Assembly: GCA_035540495.1 (NCBI GenBank)
Contig: DATLGL010000048.1
Location: 1-64,000, forward strand
Origin: DASVEG01 sp035540495
GTDB taxonomy: Bacteria > Actinomycetota > Acidimicrobiia > Acidimicrobiales > CADCTF01
Reading direction: 5' to 3'
Length of the DNA: 64,000 nt
Part shown: positions 25,314 to 32,532 of the stretch, one piece after another
How the letters are laid out: each line of letters starts with the position of its first letter
Position numbering within the stretch: position 1 is the stretch's first letter
The notes under the pieces: generated by a model
What the model was told of the DNA's origin: nothing
Database searches by the model: none
Seen by the model: only the letters and a program-made list of their open reading frames with translations
Program-made: the position numbers and the translations under genes

Positions 25314-25343
25314 GAGAAGCCCCGCCACTCGGCGGGGCTTCTC
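25314..25343 (-). terminator. Intrinsic terminator of the short transcription unit
   Basis: A perfect 13-bp stem, GAGAAGCCCCGCC (25314-25326) and GGCGGGGCTTCTC (25331-25343), with an ACTC loop. On the minus strand it ends the short unit beginning near 25531, just before the promoter of the 71-residue gene. Confidence 0.75.
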
Positions 25344-25531
25344 ACAGATTTTGCTGAAAGGGACTCGAGTTGCCGTACGACGTCGAGCGGGACGAGTTCT
25401 CGACTGGATGGCTCGAGCGGTGGCCTGGTGGGTTTACGCCAGGTCGGTCCAGCTAGCCGGATCTAGCGGCCAGCCACCTCCAGGGTCCCAAGACTTTCAC
25501 TACTCAGTTGGACCACCTCCTTTCTCTGGTG
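25342..25531 (-). other. Short orphan transcription unit: small RNA or leader-type small ORF
   Basis: A TACCAT box (25538-25543, minus strand) predicts a transcript starting near 25531 and ending at the terminator 25314-25343, about 215 nt. Near its 5' end is AGAAAGGAGGTGGTCC (25510-25525), an unusually complete complement to the 16S 3' tail. Downstream options are CTG 25507 (8 nt spacing, 14 codons to TAG) or GTG 25500 (15 nt spacing, 15 codons, MKVLGPWRWLAARSG, then TAG). In the GTG frame, the TAG is followed by 36 more open codons whose TGA (25342-25344) abuts the terminator stem. Several short inverted repeats (CTAG, CCTGG/CCAGG) are present. It could be a peptide gene, a ribosome-titrating RNA or a structured sRNA; I do not recognise an Rfam family. 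Confidence 0.4.
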
Positions 25532-25582
25532 CCGCTGATGGTACCCGAACGGGCGCGGTTCGAGCGCGGATCTTTTTGCGGC

Positions 25583-26020
25583 TCAGATCTCGTCGGGCGG
25601 AGCTTGCGGACCGATCGCGCCGATCGCTTCCAGATACGCCATTTGCGCCTCGAGCACGGCCTGCACGTGTTGGGGCGTGTACTCGGCGCCGGCCTGGGAC
25701 GCCTTGTCGAGGACGTATGCGATCGTCTCCGCTCCACCGATCAGGATCGGGGCGTCGGCGTGGGGAGCCGATCCGTTGCCGGAGAGTCCCTTCGAGCGGA
25801 AGAACTCGAGGTTCCAGTCGAGGATCTGCTTCACGTCGTCGTGGCTGAGCGCGGCAGCGACGTCGAACGGCAGGTGGTTGGCCACGTACTCCACCGCCTC
25901 GTCCGGGTCGAAGACGGCGCGGGGCGGCTCGGCGTCGAGCCGCCTGGCCTCGCGTCCGACGACGATCGCGGCGATCGCGAACGCGAGGCCCAGGGCGATG
26001 AGGATGTAGACGACGACCAC
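25583..26020 (-). CDS. Small membrane-anchored hypothetical protein
   Basis: 145 residues from GTG at 26020. An N-terminal TM helix (VVVYILIALGLAFAIAAIVVG, about 2-22) is followed by FDPDEAVEYVANHLPFDVAAALSHDDVKQILDWNLEFF, an all-helical segment, and a C-terminal helix pair (EYTPQHVQAVLEAQMAYLEAIG). The arrangement is typical of a conserved actinobacterial family of unknown function. A TAGCTT box lies 9 nt upstream, inside the 16-bp gap to the carboxylesterase stop, so it may have its own promoter. Confidence 0.75.
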   Translation of the reverse strand: MVVVYILIALGLAFAIAAIVVGREARRLDAEPPRAVFDPDEAVEYVANHLPFDVAAALSHDDVKQILDWNLEFFRSKGLSGNGSAPHADAPILIGGAETIAYVLDKASQAGAEYTPQHVQAVLEAQMAYLEAIGAIGPQAPPDEI

Positions 26021-26029
26021 TGGCCGCCC

Positions 26030-26035
26030 AAGCTA
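26030..26035 (-). promoter_or_regulatory. Candidate -10 box (TAGCTT)
   Basis: On the minus strand TAGCTT precedes the GTG at 26020 by 9 nt, in the 16-bp space after the carboxylesterase stop codon. Confidence 0.35.
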
Positions 26036-26036
26036 A

Positions 26037-27500
26037 TCAGCGGCGAATGCCGTCCCACAGTTCGCGGGTGGCGCGGTTCGGGTCGGACTTGACCTCACTG
26101 CCGCCGCGCTGGAAGTACATGGTGGAGCGCTCCGGGAGCGTGTACGAGGGCCACTTCGCGAGCTTCCGGTGGTTCGGGTCGCCGTCACGCGCGAAGGCCA
26201 GCCACGCGTCGCTCATCTCGTCGACGAGCTGGCGGCGGGTCCCCGACACCCCGCGGTCGTCACTGCGGCCGAGGTTGTCGAACGCGAACGCGATCTCGTA
26301 GCCGTGGCCGGCACGCCCTGCGAGTTGGTAGGTGAAGAAGTACATCCACACCGGCGAGGTGGTGCCTGCGAGCTTCGCCTCGGCGAGACGGATCGACCCG
26401 GCGCGCATCCGGCTGTCGGTCAGCGCGTAGCTGAGGATGTCGACGTCGGTGGCATCGGGATACTCGCTGCGGTAGGTGGCGACGATCTCGTCGACGTTGT
26501 CCGAGCCGAACGCCGCGAGCCGCTCTCGCAGCCCCTCTTCGTCGAGCTCCTTCGGGAGCATGCCTGCGGACTCGTCCTGGTTGCAGCCGACGATCACGGG
26601 GACGTCTGCCGCCGTGCCGGTGGCAAGGGCGTCAGCCGGATGGGTCGGGATGACGTCGCCGTCGAGGACCGGGCTGAAGGCCATCCGTCCGGCTGCGGCC
26701 GACGCTTCCACCAGCTTCTCGGCCGGGACCGACCACAGCTGCTCGAGGTTCTCCTCGTCGATGCCGAGTGCATCGAGGAGCCTCCGGGCGGCACCGGTCG
26801 CGCGGTCGCCCTTCGTCACCCGCAGCGCGGGCCCGCTCTGGATGATCGCCCGGTGGAACTTCCCCTGTGCGGAGGGCATCGCGAGCAGCGTGCTCACCTT
26901 GGCGCCGCCGCCCGACTCGCCGAAGATCGTGACGTTGTTCGGGTCACCGCCGAAGTTGGCGACGTTCTCCTGCACCCAGTCGAGCGTGGCCACCAGGTCG
27001 AGCATGCCGGCGTTGCCCGACGCCGCGAGGCTGTCGTCGGTCGGCGCGAGATCGGCCAGGTGGAGGTAGCCGAGCGGGCCCAGGCGGTGGTTCACGGTGA
27101 TGACGACCACGTCTCCCCGACGGGCGAGCGCGCTGCCGTCGTAGAGCGGCCATGAACCCGACCCGATCGAGTACCCGCCGCCGTGGTACCAGACCATGAC
27201 CGGCCTGGTGGCGTCGGCCCCGTCGCCCGCCGCCGGCGTCCACACGTTGAGGTACAGGCAGTCCTCCGACTCGACGCTCTCGTGCGTCCAGCCCGCAGGC
27301 CGCTGCTGCGGCTGCGGGCAGCTCGGCGGTAGCTCGAGCGCATCCCGGACGCCATCCCACGGCTCGACGGGCTGCGGCGCGCGGAACCGGTTCTGCCCGA
27401 CGGGCGGCGCCGCGTAGGGGACGCCCAAGAACGTCTTGATGCCGTCGCGGTCGGCGCCGCGCAGTTGGCCCGCGGCGGTCGAGGCGGTCACGTGAGTCAT
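26037..27500 (-). CDS. Type-B carboxylesterase
   Basis: 487 residues from the ATG at 27500 (GGGGGG 8 nt upstream). It hydrolyses carboxylic esters. Landmarks are KTFLGVPYAAPPVGQNRF, the EDCLYLNVWTP signature, the oxyanion loop YHGGGYSIGS (106-109), and GESGGGA with nucleophile Ser196; the usual motif is GESAGG, so one Ala is replaced by Gly. GCNQDES and GHGYEIAFAFDN carry the likely acid and His. No signal peptide is seen, so it is cytoplasmic. A strong terminator lies upstream (27536-27570), which separates it from the acyl-CoA dehydrogenase. Confidence 0.9.
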   Translation of the reverse strand: MTHVTASTAAGQLRGADRDGIKTFLGVPYAAPPVGQNRFRAPQPVEPWDGVRDALELPPSCPQPQQRPAGWTHESVESEDCLYLNVWTPAAGDGADATRPVMVWYHGGGYSIGSGSWPLYDGSALARRGDVVVITVNHRLGPLGYLHLADLAPTDDSLAASGNAGMLDLVATLDWVQENVANFGGDPNNVTIFGESGGGAKVSTLLAMPSAQGKFHRAIIQSGPALRVTKGDRATGAARRLLDALGIDEENLEQLWSVPAEKLVEASAAAGRMAFSPVLDGDVIPTHPADALATGTAADVPVIVGCNQDESAGMLPKELDEEGLRERLAAFGSDNVDEIVATYRSEYPDATDVDILSYALTDSRMRAGSIRLAEAKLAGTTSPVWMYFFTYQLAGRAGHGYEIAFAFDNLGRSDDRGVSGTRRQLVDEMSDAWLAFARDGDPNHRKLAKWPSYTLPERSTMYFQRGGSEVKSDPNRATRELWDGIRR

Positions 27501-27535
27501 GTCTGGTTCCCCCCAGGTGTTCGAACCCCAGATGC

Positions 27536-27570
27536 GACGAAGCCCCCGGGTCCACACCGGGGGCCTCGTC
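27536..27570 (-). terminator. Hairpin terminator between acyl-CoA dehydrogenase and carboxylesterase
   Basis: A 14-bp stem with one mismatch (GACGAAGCCCCCGG at 27536-27549, CCGGGGGCCTCGTC at 27557-27570) and a 7-nt loop. It ends transcription from the acyl-CoA dehydrogenase gene. Confidence 0.65.
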
Positions 27571-27619
27571 TCAAGGGTTGTGATCAGAAGCTAACGGTTC
27601 CGCACACCACGCGGCGCCA

Positions 27620-27675
27620 GGAGCGCCAGCGACAAGCCGCAACAGTCGAGCGGAGCATGCGGAGCGAGACAGTCG
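27620..27675 (-). repeat. Intergenic repeat, copy A
   Basis: GGAGCGCCAGCGAC, GCCGCAACAGTCGAG and GGAGCGAGACAGTCG. It lies immediately after the stop codon of the acyl-CoA dehydrogenase gene and is shared, with small changes, with 32482-32532. Shorter relatives are at 51991 and 60931. Confidence 0.6.
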
Positions 27676-28791
27676 TTACAGCCCGATGCGCTGGGCGAGC
27701 AGCTCGCGGTGGTACGCGGGATCGCCGAGGAACAGCTCGGACGACTTGGCCCGCTTGAAGTACAGGTGAGCCGGGTGCTCCCAGGTGAAGCCGATGCCAC
27801 CGTGGATCTGGATGTTCTCGGCGGCGGCGTGGAAGTACGCCTCGGAGCAGTAGGCCTTGGCGAGGCAGGCCACCGTCGGCAGCTCCTCGCTGTCGTCGGC
27901 CGCGGCCCAGCCGGCGTAGTAGGCGGCCGACTTGGCCGACTCGACCTCGAGCAGCATGTCGGCGCACTTGTGCTTGATGGCCTGGAAGGAGCCGATCGGG
28001 CGGCCGAACTGCACGCGCACCTTGGCGTACTCGACCGACATCTCGAGGCACTTCTGCGCACCACCGACCTGCTCGGCGGCGAGGGCAACTGCGGCGAGGT
28101 CGAGGGTCTTGGTGATGGCCTGGTCGGCGCCACCGTCGGTCCCGATGAGGCGGGCCGGCGTGCCCGAGAACTCGAGGCGGGCCTGCTTGCGGGTCTGGTC
28201 CATGGTCGCGAGCGGCGTGCGGGTGAGGCCCTGGGCGTCACCCTCCACCGCGAACAGGCTCACGCCGTTGCCGGTGCGGGCCGCGACGATGATCAGGTTC
28301 GCGGTGTGGCCGTCGAGGACGAACATCTTGTGGCCGTCGAGCGTGTAGCTGTCGCCCGAGCCGGTGGCCTGCAGCTGGATGCCGTCGAGGTCCCAGCGGC
28401 CGTTGTCCTCGGTGATCGCGAGGGTGGCGATGGTGTCGCCCGCGGCGATCCCGGGGAGCAGCTCCTTCTTGGCTGCGTCGTCACCGGACTGCAGGATCGC
28501 GTTGGCGGCAAGCGCCACCGTCGAGAAGTACGGGGCGGCCAGGAGGGCACGGCCCATCTCCTCGAGCACGATGATCAGCTCGACGTAGCTGTAGCCCGAC
28601 CCGCCGTACTCCTCGGGGATCGCGAGGCCCTGGAGCCCGAGCTCCTGGCCCATCTGGTTCCAGACCGCCTGGTCGTAACCCTCGGTGGTCTCCATGAGAC
28701 GGCGAACTTCGGTCTCGGGAGACTTGCTCTCGAGGAACCGCCGAACGCTCTTCCGGAGCTCTTCCTGCTCCTCGCTGAAGGCGAAATTCAT
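27676..28791 (-). CDS. Acyl-CoA dehydrogenase
   Basis: 371 residues; ATG 28791 (MNFAFSEEQEELR) is chosen over ATG 28800 because the family usually begins this way. It oxidises an acyl-CoA at C2-C3 using FAD and passes electrons to ETF. Domains in order: N-terminal helical (SVRRFLESKSPETEVRRLME, LGLQGLAIPEEYGGSG, EEMGRALLAAPYF), beta-sheet middle (TLAITEDNGRW, LDGHKMFVLDGHTANLIIVAA), and C-terminal helices (YAKVRVQFGRPIGSFQAIKHKCADM, AENIQIHGGIGFTWEHPAHLYFKRAKSSELFLGD). The position of the catalytic base is not clear from the sequence; this group often has a non-canonical base and acts on branched or steroid CoA esters. Confidence 0.93.
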   Translation of the reverse strand: MNFAFSEEQEELRKSVRRFLESKSPETEVRRLMETTEGYDQAVWNQMGQELGLQGLAIPEEYGGSGYSYVELIIVLEEMGRALLAAPYFSTVALAANAILQSGDDAAKKELLPGIAAGDTIATLAITEDNGRWDLDGIQLQATGSGDSYTLDGHKMFVLDGHTANLIIVAARTGNGVSLFAVEGDAQGLTRTPLATMDQTRKQARLEFSGTPARLIGTDGGADQAITKTLDLAAVALAAEQVGGAQKCLEMSVEYAKVRVQFGRPIGSFQAIKHKCADMLLEVESAKSAAYYAGWAAADDSEELPTVACLAKAYCSEAYFHAAAENIQIHGGIGFTWEHPAHLYFKRAKSSELFLGDPAYHRELLAQRIGL

Positions 28792-28947
28792 GGCCGGCAT
28801 TCTTCGATGCTCGAAGTTGCGGCGCAAGTCGAAGCGTGTACACGCGTGCTACGCGATCGGCCCGGCGAATCCACGGACCTACGCGACAAAGGCACGCCTC
28901 AGGCCGTTGTTTGTCGCGCAGGTCGGCAGAGGTTATGCATTGGTCGG

Positions 28948-30033
28948 CTAAGGCAGGAGCCCTTCGAAGTCGTCGTGCGGTGACGGGTGGCGATCTCGAA
29001 TGGCGGCGGCCATGTCGAGGGCGTTGGTCCGCAGCTCGGGCGAGGCGAGGAAGTCGAGGATGCCGGCTTCGAGCTCGTCGACCGTCGCCGTCGCCGGCAG
29101 CGCTGCGCCGATGCCCAGCTCGACGATCCGTTGCGCGTTGTGGGGCTGGTCGCGGCCGAGGGGGATGGCGAGGTGGGGCAGGCCGTGGGCAGCGGCGGCA
29201 ATGGTCGTGCCGAGGCCGCCATGGCTGATGACGGCGATGGCCCACGGCAGCACCGCGGCGTGGCGGATGTACCGGGTGACGACGGTGTTCGAGGTGACGG
29301 GGAAGTCGTCGGGGTCGAGGTGATCGCCGACCGTGACCAGGAAGCGCCCGACGCGCAGGCGGTCGATGGCGGCGAGGGTGCGCCGCAACAAGTCGTCCTC
29401 CTCCATCGGCGTCGTCCCGAGGCCCACCACCACGAGCGGGCCACGCCCGGGCAGCGCGAGGTCGGCGTCCGGTCCGGGCGGCTCCAGCAGCGGACCGAGG
29501 TAGCGGGCGTTGGGCCAGCCGGTGGCGAGCGGCCGGTCGAGGGGTTCCGGCAGCGAGGCGAGGACGTGGTCGACGTCGCGCAGCAGGTCGGTTCCGTGCG
29601 CGACGTCGGGCAGGCCGTGGGCGCGGCGGACCTCGTTCACCCGGTCGAGGCCGAAGAAGACGGTGACGTTGTCCCACTCCTTGTCGGCTACCGGCTGCCA
29701 CATCGTGTGGACGAGGGCAGCGGTGCGCCGGGCACCGTCGAACGTCGAGGCGGCGGCGAGCACCTCGCCCATCATGAAGTCGATCACGAGCAGGTCGGGG
29801 CGGAGCTCGTCGCACGTTGCGCGGACCTCGTCGACCGATGGCGTGAACCGGGCTGATGGCGTGAACCGGGCTGATGCGACGTGGCGGATGTCGTCGTCCG
29901 CCAGCCGGCCGGCGAACTGCTTCGGCCCCACGACGGCCACCTCGTGACCACGCCCGCGCATCGCAGCGCCGAGCGACAGCACCGGCGTCATGTTCCCCCC
30001 GCCCCACCAGCTCACGAAGACGACGCTCGCCAC
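28948..30033 (-). CDS. GT1-family (MGT/UGT-like) glycosyltransferase
   Basis: 361 residues from GTG at 30033; ATG at 30069 would give 373 residues but overlaps the antitoxin gene. GT-B fold: N-terminal VVFVSWWGGGNMTPVLSLGAAMRGRGHEV, DLLVIDFMMGE, then the sugar-donor domain PLVVVGLGTTPMEED, VTRYIRHAAVLPWAIAVISHGGLGTTIAAAAHGLPHLAIPLGRDQPHNAQRI, which contains the HGGxGT and Q-x2-NA hallmarks of natural-product glycosyltransferases. It transfers a sugar from a nucleotide donor to an unknown lipid, antibiotic or xenobiotic. Residues ARFTPSARFTPS are encoded by a perfect 18-bp tandem duplication. It diverges from the antitoxin gene across about 18 bp. Confidence 0.88.
   Translation of the reverse strand: MASVVFVSWWGGGNMTPVLSLGAAMRGRGHEVAVVGPKQFAGRLADDDIRHVASARFTPSARFTPSVDEVRATCDELRPDLLVIDFMMGEVLAAASTFDGARRTAALVHTMWQPVADKEWDNVTVFFGLDRVNEVRRAHGLPDVAHGTDLLRDVDHVLASLPEPLDRPLATGWPNARYLGPLLEPPGPDADLALPGRGPLVVVGLGTTPMEEDDLLRRTLAAIDRLRVGRFLVTVGDHLDPDDFPVTSNTVVTRYIRHAAVLPWAIAVISHGGLGTTIAAAAHGLPHLAIPLGRDQPHNAQRIVELGIGAALPATATVDELEAGILDFLASPELRTNALDMAAAIRDRHPSPHDDFEGLLP
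29837..29872. repeat. Perfect 18-bp tandem duplication in the glycosyltransferase gene
   Basis: GATGGCGTGAACCGGGCT occurs twice in a row. The repeat adds six in-frame residues in the N-terminal domain. The identity of the copies suggests a recent replication-slippage event. Confidence 0.9.
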
Positions 30034-30038
30034 GTGCG

Positions 30039-30044
30039 TACTGT
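30039..30044 (+). promoter_or_regulatory. Candidate -10 box (TACTGT) for the antitoxin-toxin operon
   Basis: TACTGT lies 7 nt before the GTG at 30052. It overlaps the 5' end of the divergent glycosyltransferase region, so antitoxin binding here could affect both. Confidence 0.4.
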
Positions 30045-30051
30045 GACCGAC

Positions 30052-30339
30052 GTGGACGGACGAAGTCATGTGGGCATCCGGGAGCTGCGCAACAACGTCG
30101 CCGCGGTCGTGCGCCGAGCGTCGAACGGCGAGCGGATCCTCATCACGTCCGACGGCGAGCCCGTGGCCATGCTCGGCCCTGTGGAGCCCGACCGAGAAGG
30201 CGTGACGCTCGACGACCTGATCGCGAGTGGCCTCGTGCGGCCACCGGGCCGCCTCGATCATCCCGCCGATCCCGAGCCGTCGATGCTGCCGGTCGACGTG
30301 CGCGCCGACCGCGTGCTCGACGAGATCCGCGGAGGCTGA
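30052..30339 (+). CDS. Phd/YefM-family antitoxin
   Basis: 95 residues from GTG 30052; GTGs at 30043 and 30070 are also in frame. The N-terminal HVGIRELRNNVAAVVRRASNGERILITSDGEPVAMLGPV is the Phd/YefM DNA-binding fold with its usual 'GERILIT-x-DGEPVA' core. The C-terminal tail, about 45 residues, is Pro- and Asp-rich and probably disordered until it wraps the toxin. It neutralises the VapC encoded 10 bp downstream and probably autoregulates the operon. The stop and the toxin Shine-Dalgarno (GGAGG, 30331-30335) overlap. Confidence 0.88.
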   Translation: MDGRSHVGIRELRNNVAAVVRRASNGERILITSDGEPVAMLGPVEPDREGVTLDDLIASGLVRPPGRLDHPADPEPSMLPVDVRADRVLDEIRGG

Positions 30340-30349
30340 TCACGCGACG

Positions 30350-30760
30350 ATGGTCCTGTTCGTCGACACCTCCGCGCTCGTGAAGCGGTACGTAGCGGAG
30401 CCCGACCGCCAGCTGGTGGTCGACGCCATGGCGTCGGACGACACGTGGATCGCTTCGTCACTCGCGCGCACCGAGGCGATGCTCGTGCTGCACAACCTCG
30501 CGCCCGGACCGCGCTCGCAGGAGCGGCTGTGGCACGCCTTCCGCGACGACTGGGACGCTTTCGTCGTCGTCCCCGTCGACGACCGGTGCCTCGCCCGCGC
30601 CGTGGAACTCGGGGCGCAGTTCTCGCTCCGGGTCGTCGATGCCATCCATCTCGCCGCGGCCGACCGCCTCCCGAGGCCCCTGAAGTACCTGACCTTCGAC
30701 CGTCGCCAGATCCCCGCTGCGGCAGCGCTGGAGCTCGAAGTCGTCAGCCCGCTGGCATGA
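30350..30760 (+). CDS. vapC: VapC-like PIN-domain ribonuclease toxin
   Basis: 136 residues. The PIN active site is complete: Asp6 in FVDTSALVK, Glu42 in ARTEAML, Asp97 in RVVDAIHLAAA and Asp117 in LTFDRRQ, four acidic residues that hold Mg2+. VapC toxins cleave tRNA or rRNA; the target here cannot be told. It is co-transcribed with the Phd-type antitoxin, a common pairing in actinobacteria. It ends 7 bp before the MBL-hydrolase gene, so readthrough into the following metabolic genes is likely. Confidence 0.92.
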   Translation: MVLFVDTSALVKRYVAEPDRQLVVDAMASDDTWIASSLARTEAMLVLHNLAPGPRSQERLWHAFRDDWDAFVVVPVDDRCLARAVELGAQFSLRVVDAIHLAAADRLPRPLKYLTFDRRQIPAAAALELEVVSPLA

Positions 30761-30767
30761 TCAACTC

Positions 30768-31382
30768 ATGCCGGCGCCCTTGCACTACGAGGACACACAG
30801 GTCGCGATCCACAAGCTCGTGGTCGGACCGATGGACAACAACGTGTTCGTCGTGCGGTGCAAGCAGACGGGCGACGCCGCGCTGATCGACGCGGCGAACG
30901 AGCACGACAAGCTGCTCGAGCTGTGCAAGGCCCTCGACGTCCGCACGGTGCTCGAGACCCACGGCCACTGGGACCACATCCAGGCCGTGCCCGCCATCCG
31001 TGACGCGGGATACGAGGTCGGCGTCACCGCCGCGGATGCCGAGATGCTCCCGTCGTACGACTACCTGCTCGAGGACGACAGCGTCATCGAGATCGGGCGC
31101 GTTCGGATGCGAACCATCGCGACGCCCGGCCACACGCCGGGGTCGATGTGCTTCGTGATCGAGGGTTCGCCCGTGCTGCTGAGCGGCGACACCCTCTTCC
31201 CCGGCGGACCGGGCGCGACGAAGTTCCCGGGCAGCAGCTTCGAAAAGATCATCGAGTCGATCGACGGCCGGCTGTTCTCGAAGCTCGCGCCGGAGACCAT
31301 CGTGATGCCTGGCCACGGCGACGACACCACGATCGGAATGGAGCGACCGCACCTGCAGGAGTGGATCGACCGTGGCTGGTGA
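30768..31382 (+). CDS. Metallo-beta-lactamase-fold hydrolase (glyoxalase II-like)
   Basis: 204 residues from the ATG at 30768. The complete metal-binding set is visible: His65-x-His67-x-Asp69-His70 in THGHWDH, His122 in PGHTPGS, Asp141 in SGDTLF and His183 in MPGHGDDTTIG. The short length and single domain fit the YcbL/glyoxalase II-like or persulfide-dioxygenase-like groups, which act on thioesters or persulfides. There is no signal peptide. It overlaps the downstream nitroreductase by 11 nt, indicating an operon with nitroreductase and MOSC genes. Confidence 0.92.
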   Translation: MPAPLHYEDTQVAIHKLVVGPMDNNVFVVRCKQTGDAALIDAANEHDKLLELCKALDVRTVLETHGHWDHIQAVPAIRDAGYEVGVTAADAEMLPSYDYLLEDDSVIEIGRVRMRTIATPGHTPGSMCFVIEGSPVLLSGDTLFPGGPGATKFPGSSFEKIIESIDGRLFSKLAPETIVMPGHGDDTTIGMERPHLQEWIDRGW

Positions 31383-31962
31383 GATCGACCTCCTGTTCCG
31401 CAGGAGGTCGATCGGCCGGCTGCGCGAGCCGGCGCCATCCGACGACGAGCTGACGACGATGCTCCGGGCTGCCGCCGCGGCGCCCGACCACGGCGAGCTG
31501 CGCCCGTGGAAGTTCGTCGTGCTTCGGGGCGAGCACAAGGACGCGTTCGGTGACGTGCTGGCCGAGGCATATCGACGTCGTGTGGAAGCCGCCGGCGGTG
31601 ACATCGTCCCGGCCAAGCTCGAGAAGGAGCAGACCAAGCTCGGCCGCGCCCCCGTCGTCGTCATCGTCTGCGCCATCCACCGCCACGACGACAAGATCCC
31701 GTGGATCGATCAGCTCGGCGCGGCCTACGCCGCGGCCGAGAACCTGTGCCTCGCGGCGACCGCGCTGGGATACGGGTCGATGTGGCGGACGGGCGACCCG
31801 GCGTACGACGACCACGTGAAGAAGGCGGTCGCGATCACGGAGCACGACGCGATCGTCGGCTTCGTCTACCTCGGCACGCCTGCCGAAGGGAGCGACAAGC
31901 CGGCGCGCGAGCCCGATCTCGAAGGACTGGTGGTGCAGTGGACGCGACCGTCTTCCAGCTGA
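31372..31962 (+). CDS. Nitroreductase-family protein
   Basis: 196 residues from GTG at 31372. FMN-dependent nitroreductase motifs: LFRRRSIGRLREPAPSDDEL (Arg contacts FMN phosphate), LRAAAAAPDHGELRPWKFVVL, PVVVIVCA, QLGAAYAAAENLCLAATALGYGSMW and VGFVYLGTPA. The length fits the YdjA-like subgroup. It uses NAD(P)H to reduce nitro compounds or quinones. It overlaps the MBL gene (11 nt) and the MOSC gene (25 nt), so the three proteins are translationally coupled. Confidence 0.92.
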   Translation: MAGEIDLLFRRRSIGRLREPAPSDDELTTMLRAAAAAPDHGELRPWKFVVLRGEHKDAFGDVLAEAYRRRVEAAGGDIVPAKLEKEQTKLGRAPVVVIVCAIHRHDDKIPWIDQLGAAYAAAENLCLAATALGYGSMWRTGDPAYDDHVKKAVAITEHDAIVGFVYLGTPAEGSDKPAREPDLEGLVVQWTRPSSS

Positions 31963-32447
31963 ACGTCTCCGGCGGCGGTGTGCCGAAGCTGCCCGTCCCG
32001 GAGATCGACGTCCGAGCCGACGGGTCCGGCGTGGTCGGCGACGTGCAGAAGGAGCGGAAGCACCACGGCCGGCCGTGGCAGGCGTTGTGCCTGTGGTCGC
32101 TCGAGATCATCGAGTCGCTGCAGTCGGACGGTCATCCGATCACGGCGGGTTCTGCGGGGGAGAACGTCACGATCCAGGGCGTCGAGTGGAAGCTCGTCCG
32201 CCCCGGCGTCCGCCTCGCGATCGGCGACGAGGTGATCTGCGAGATCACCGTCGACGCTGAGCCGTGCAAGAAGCAGACGCCGTGGTTCACCGACGGCGAC
32301 TGGTCGCGCCTCGACGACCGGAAGCACCCCGGCCGGGCGCGCATGTACGCCGCCGTGATCGAAGGCGGCACCATCCGCACCGGCGACCGGGTCGAGATCC
32401 TCCGCCCGAAGAAGGACGACCTAAACGCCCGCTGGGGCGGCTGGTGA
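31938..32447 (+). CDS. MOSC-domain protein (molybdenum cofactor sulfurase-like, YiiM type)
   Basis: 169 residues from GTG at 31938, which lies within the nitroreductase 3' end. MOSC features are VQLNVSGGGVPKLP-like start, ERKHHGRPWQALCLWS, AGSAGENVTIQGVEW, the conserved Cys region DAEPCKKQTPW and GRARMYAAVIEGGTIRTGDRVEIL. The Cys is thought to bind sulfur for transfer to the molybdenum cofactor or, in YiiM/YcbX, to reduce N-hydroxylated compounds. Co-occurrence with a nitroreductase suggests detoxification of nitro or hydroxylamine compounds (inference). Confidence 0.9.
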   Translation: MDATVFQLNVSGGGVPKLPVPEIDVRADGSGVVGDVQKERKHHGRPWQALCLWSLEIIESLQSDGHPITAGSAGENVTIQGVEWKLVRPGVRLAIGDEVICEITVDAEPCKKQTPWFTDGDWSRLDDRKHPGRARMYAAVIEGGTIRTGDRVEILRPKKDDLNARWGGW

Positions 32448-32481
32448 AGTAGTCGGCGCCCGTTCGCACTCGGCGGTGTCG

Positions 32482-32532
32482 GGAGCGCCAGCGAGCAGCC
32501 GCAACAGTCGAGTGAGCCTGCGAGCGAGACAA
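32482..32532 (-). repeat. Intergenic repeat, copy B
   Basis: GGAGCGCCAGCGAGC, GCCGCAACAGTCGAG and GCGAGCGAGACAATC. It lies next to the stop of the oligoendopeptidase gene, the same position relative to a minus-strand stop codon as copy A at 27620-27675. Confidence 0.6.

Noticed and set aside
25505..25527. GGACCACCTCCTTTCT (plus strand) resembling the 3' end of 16S rRNA
   Set aside because: Only about 16 bases match; no further 16S sequence is adjacent. The reverse strand reads as an extended Shine-Dalgarno, so it is not an rRNA fragment.
27516..27526. GGGTTCGAAC-like T-loop sequence on the minus strand, suggestive of a tRNA
   Set aside because: No acceptor stem, D-arm or anticodon arm can be built around it, and the flanking hairpin is a terminator.
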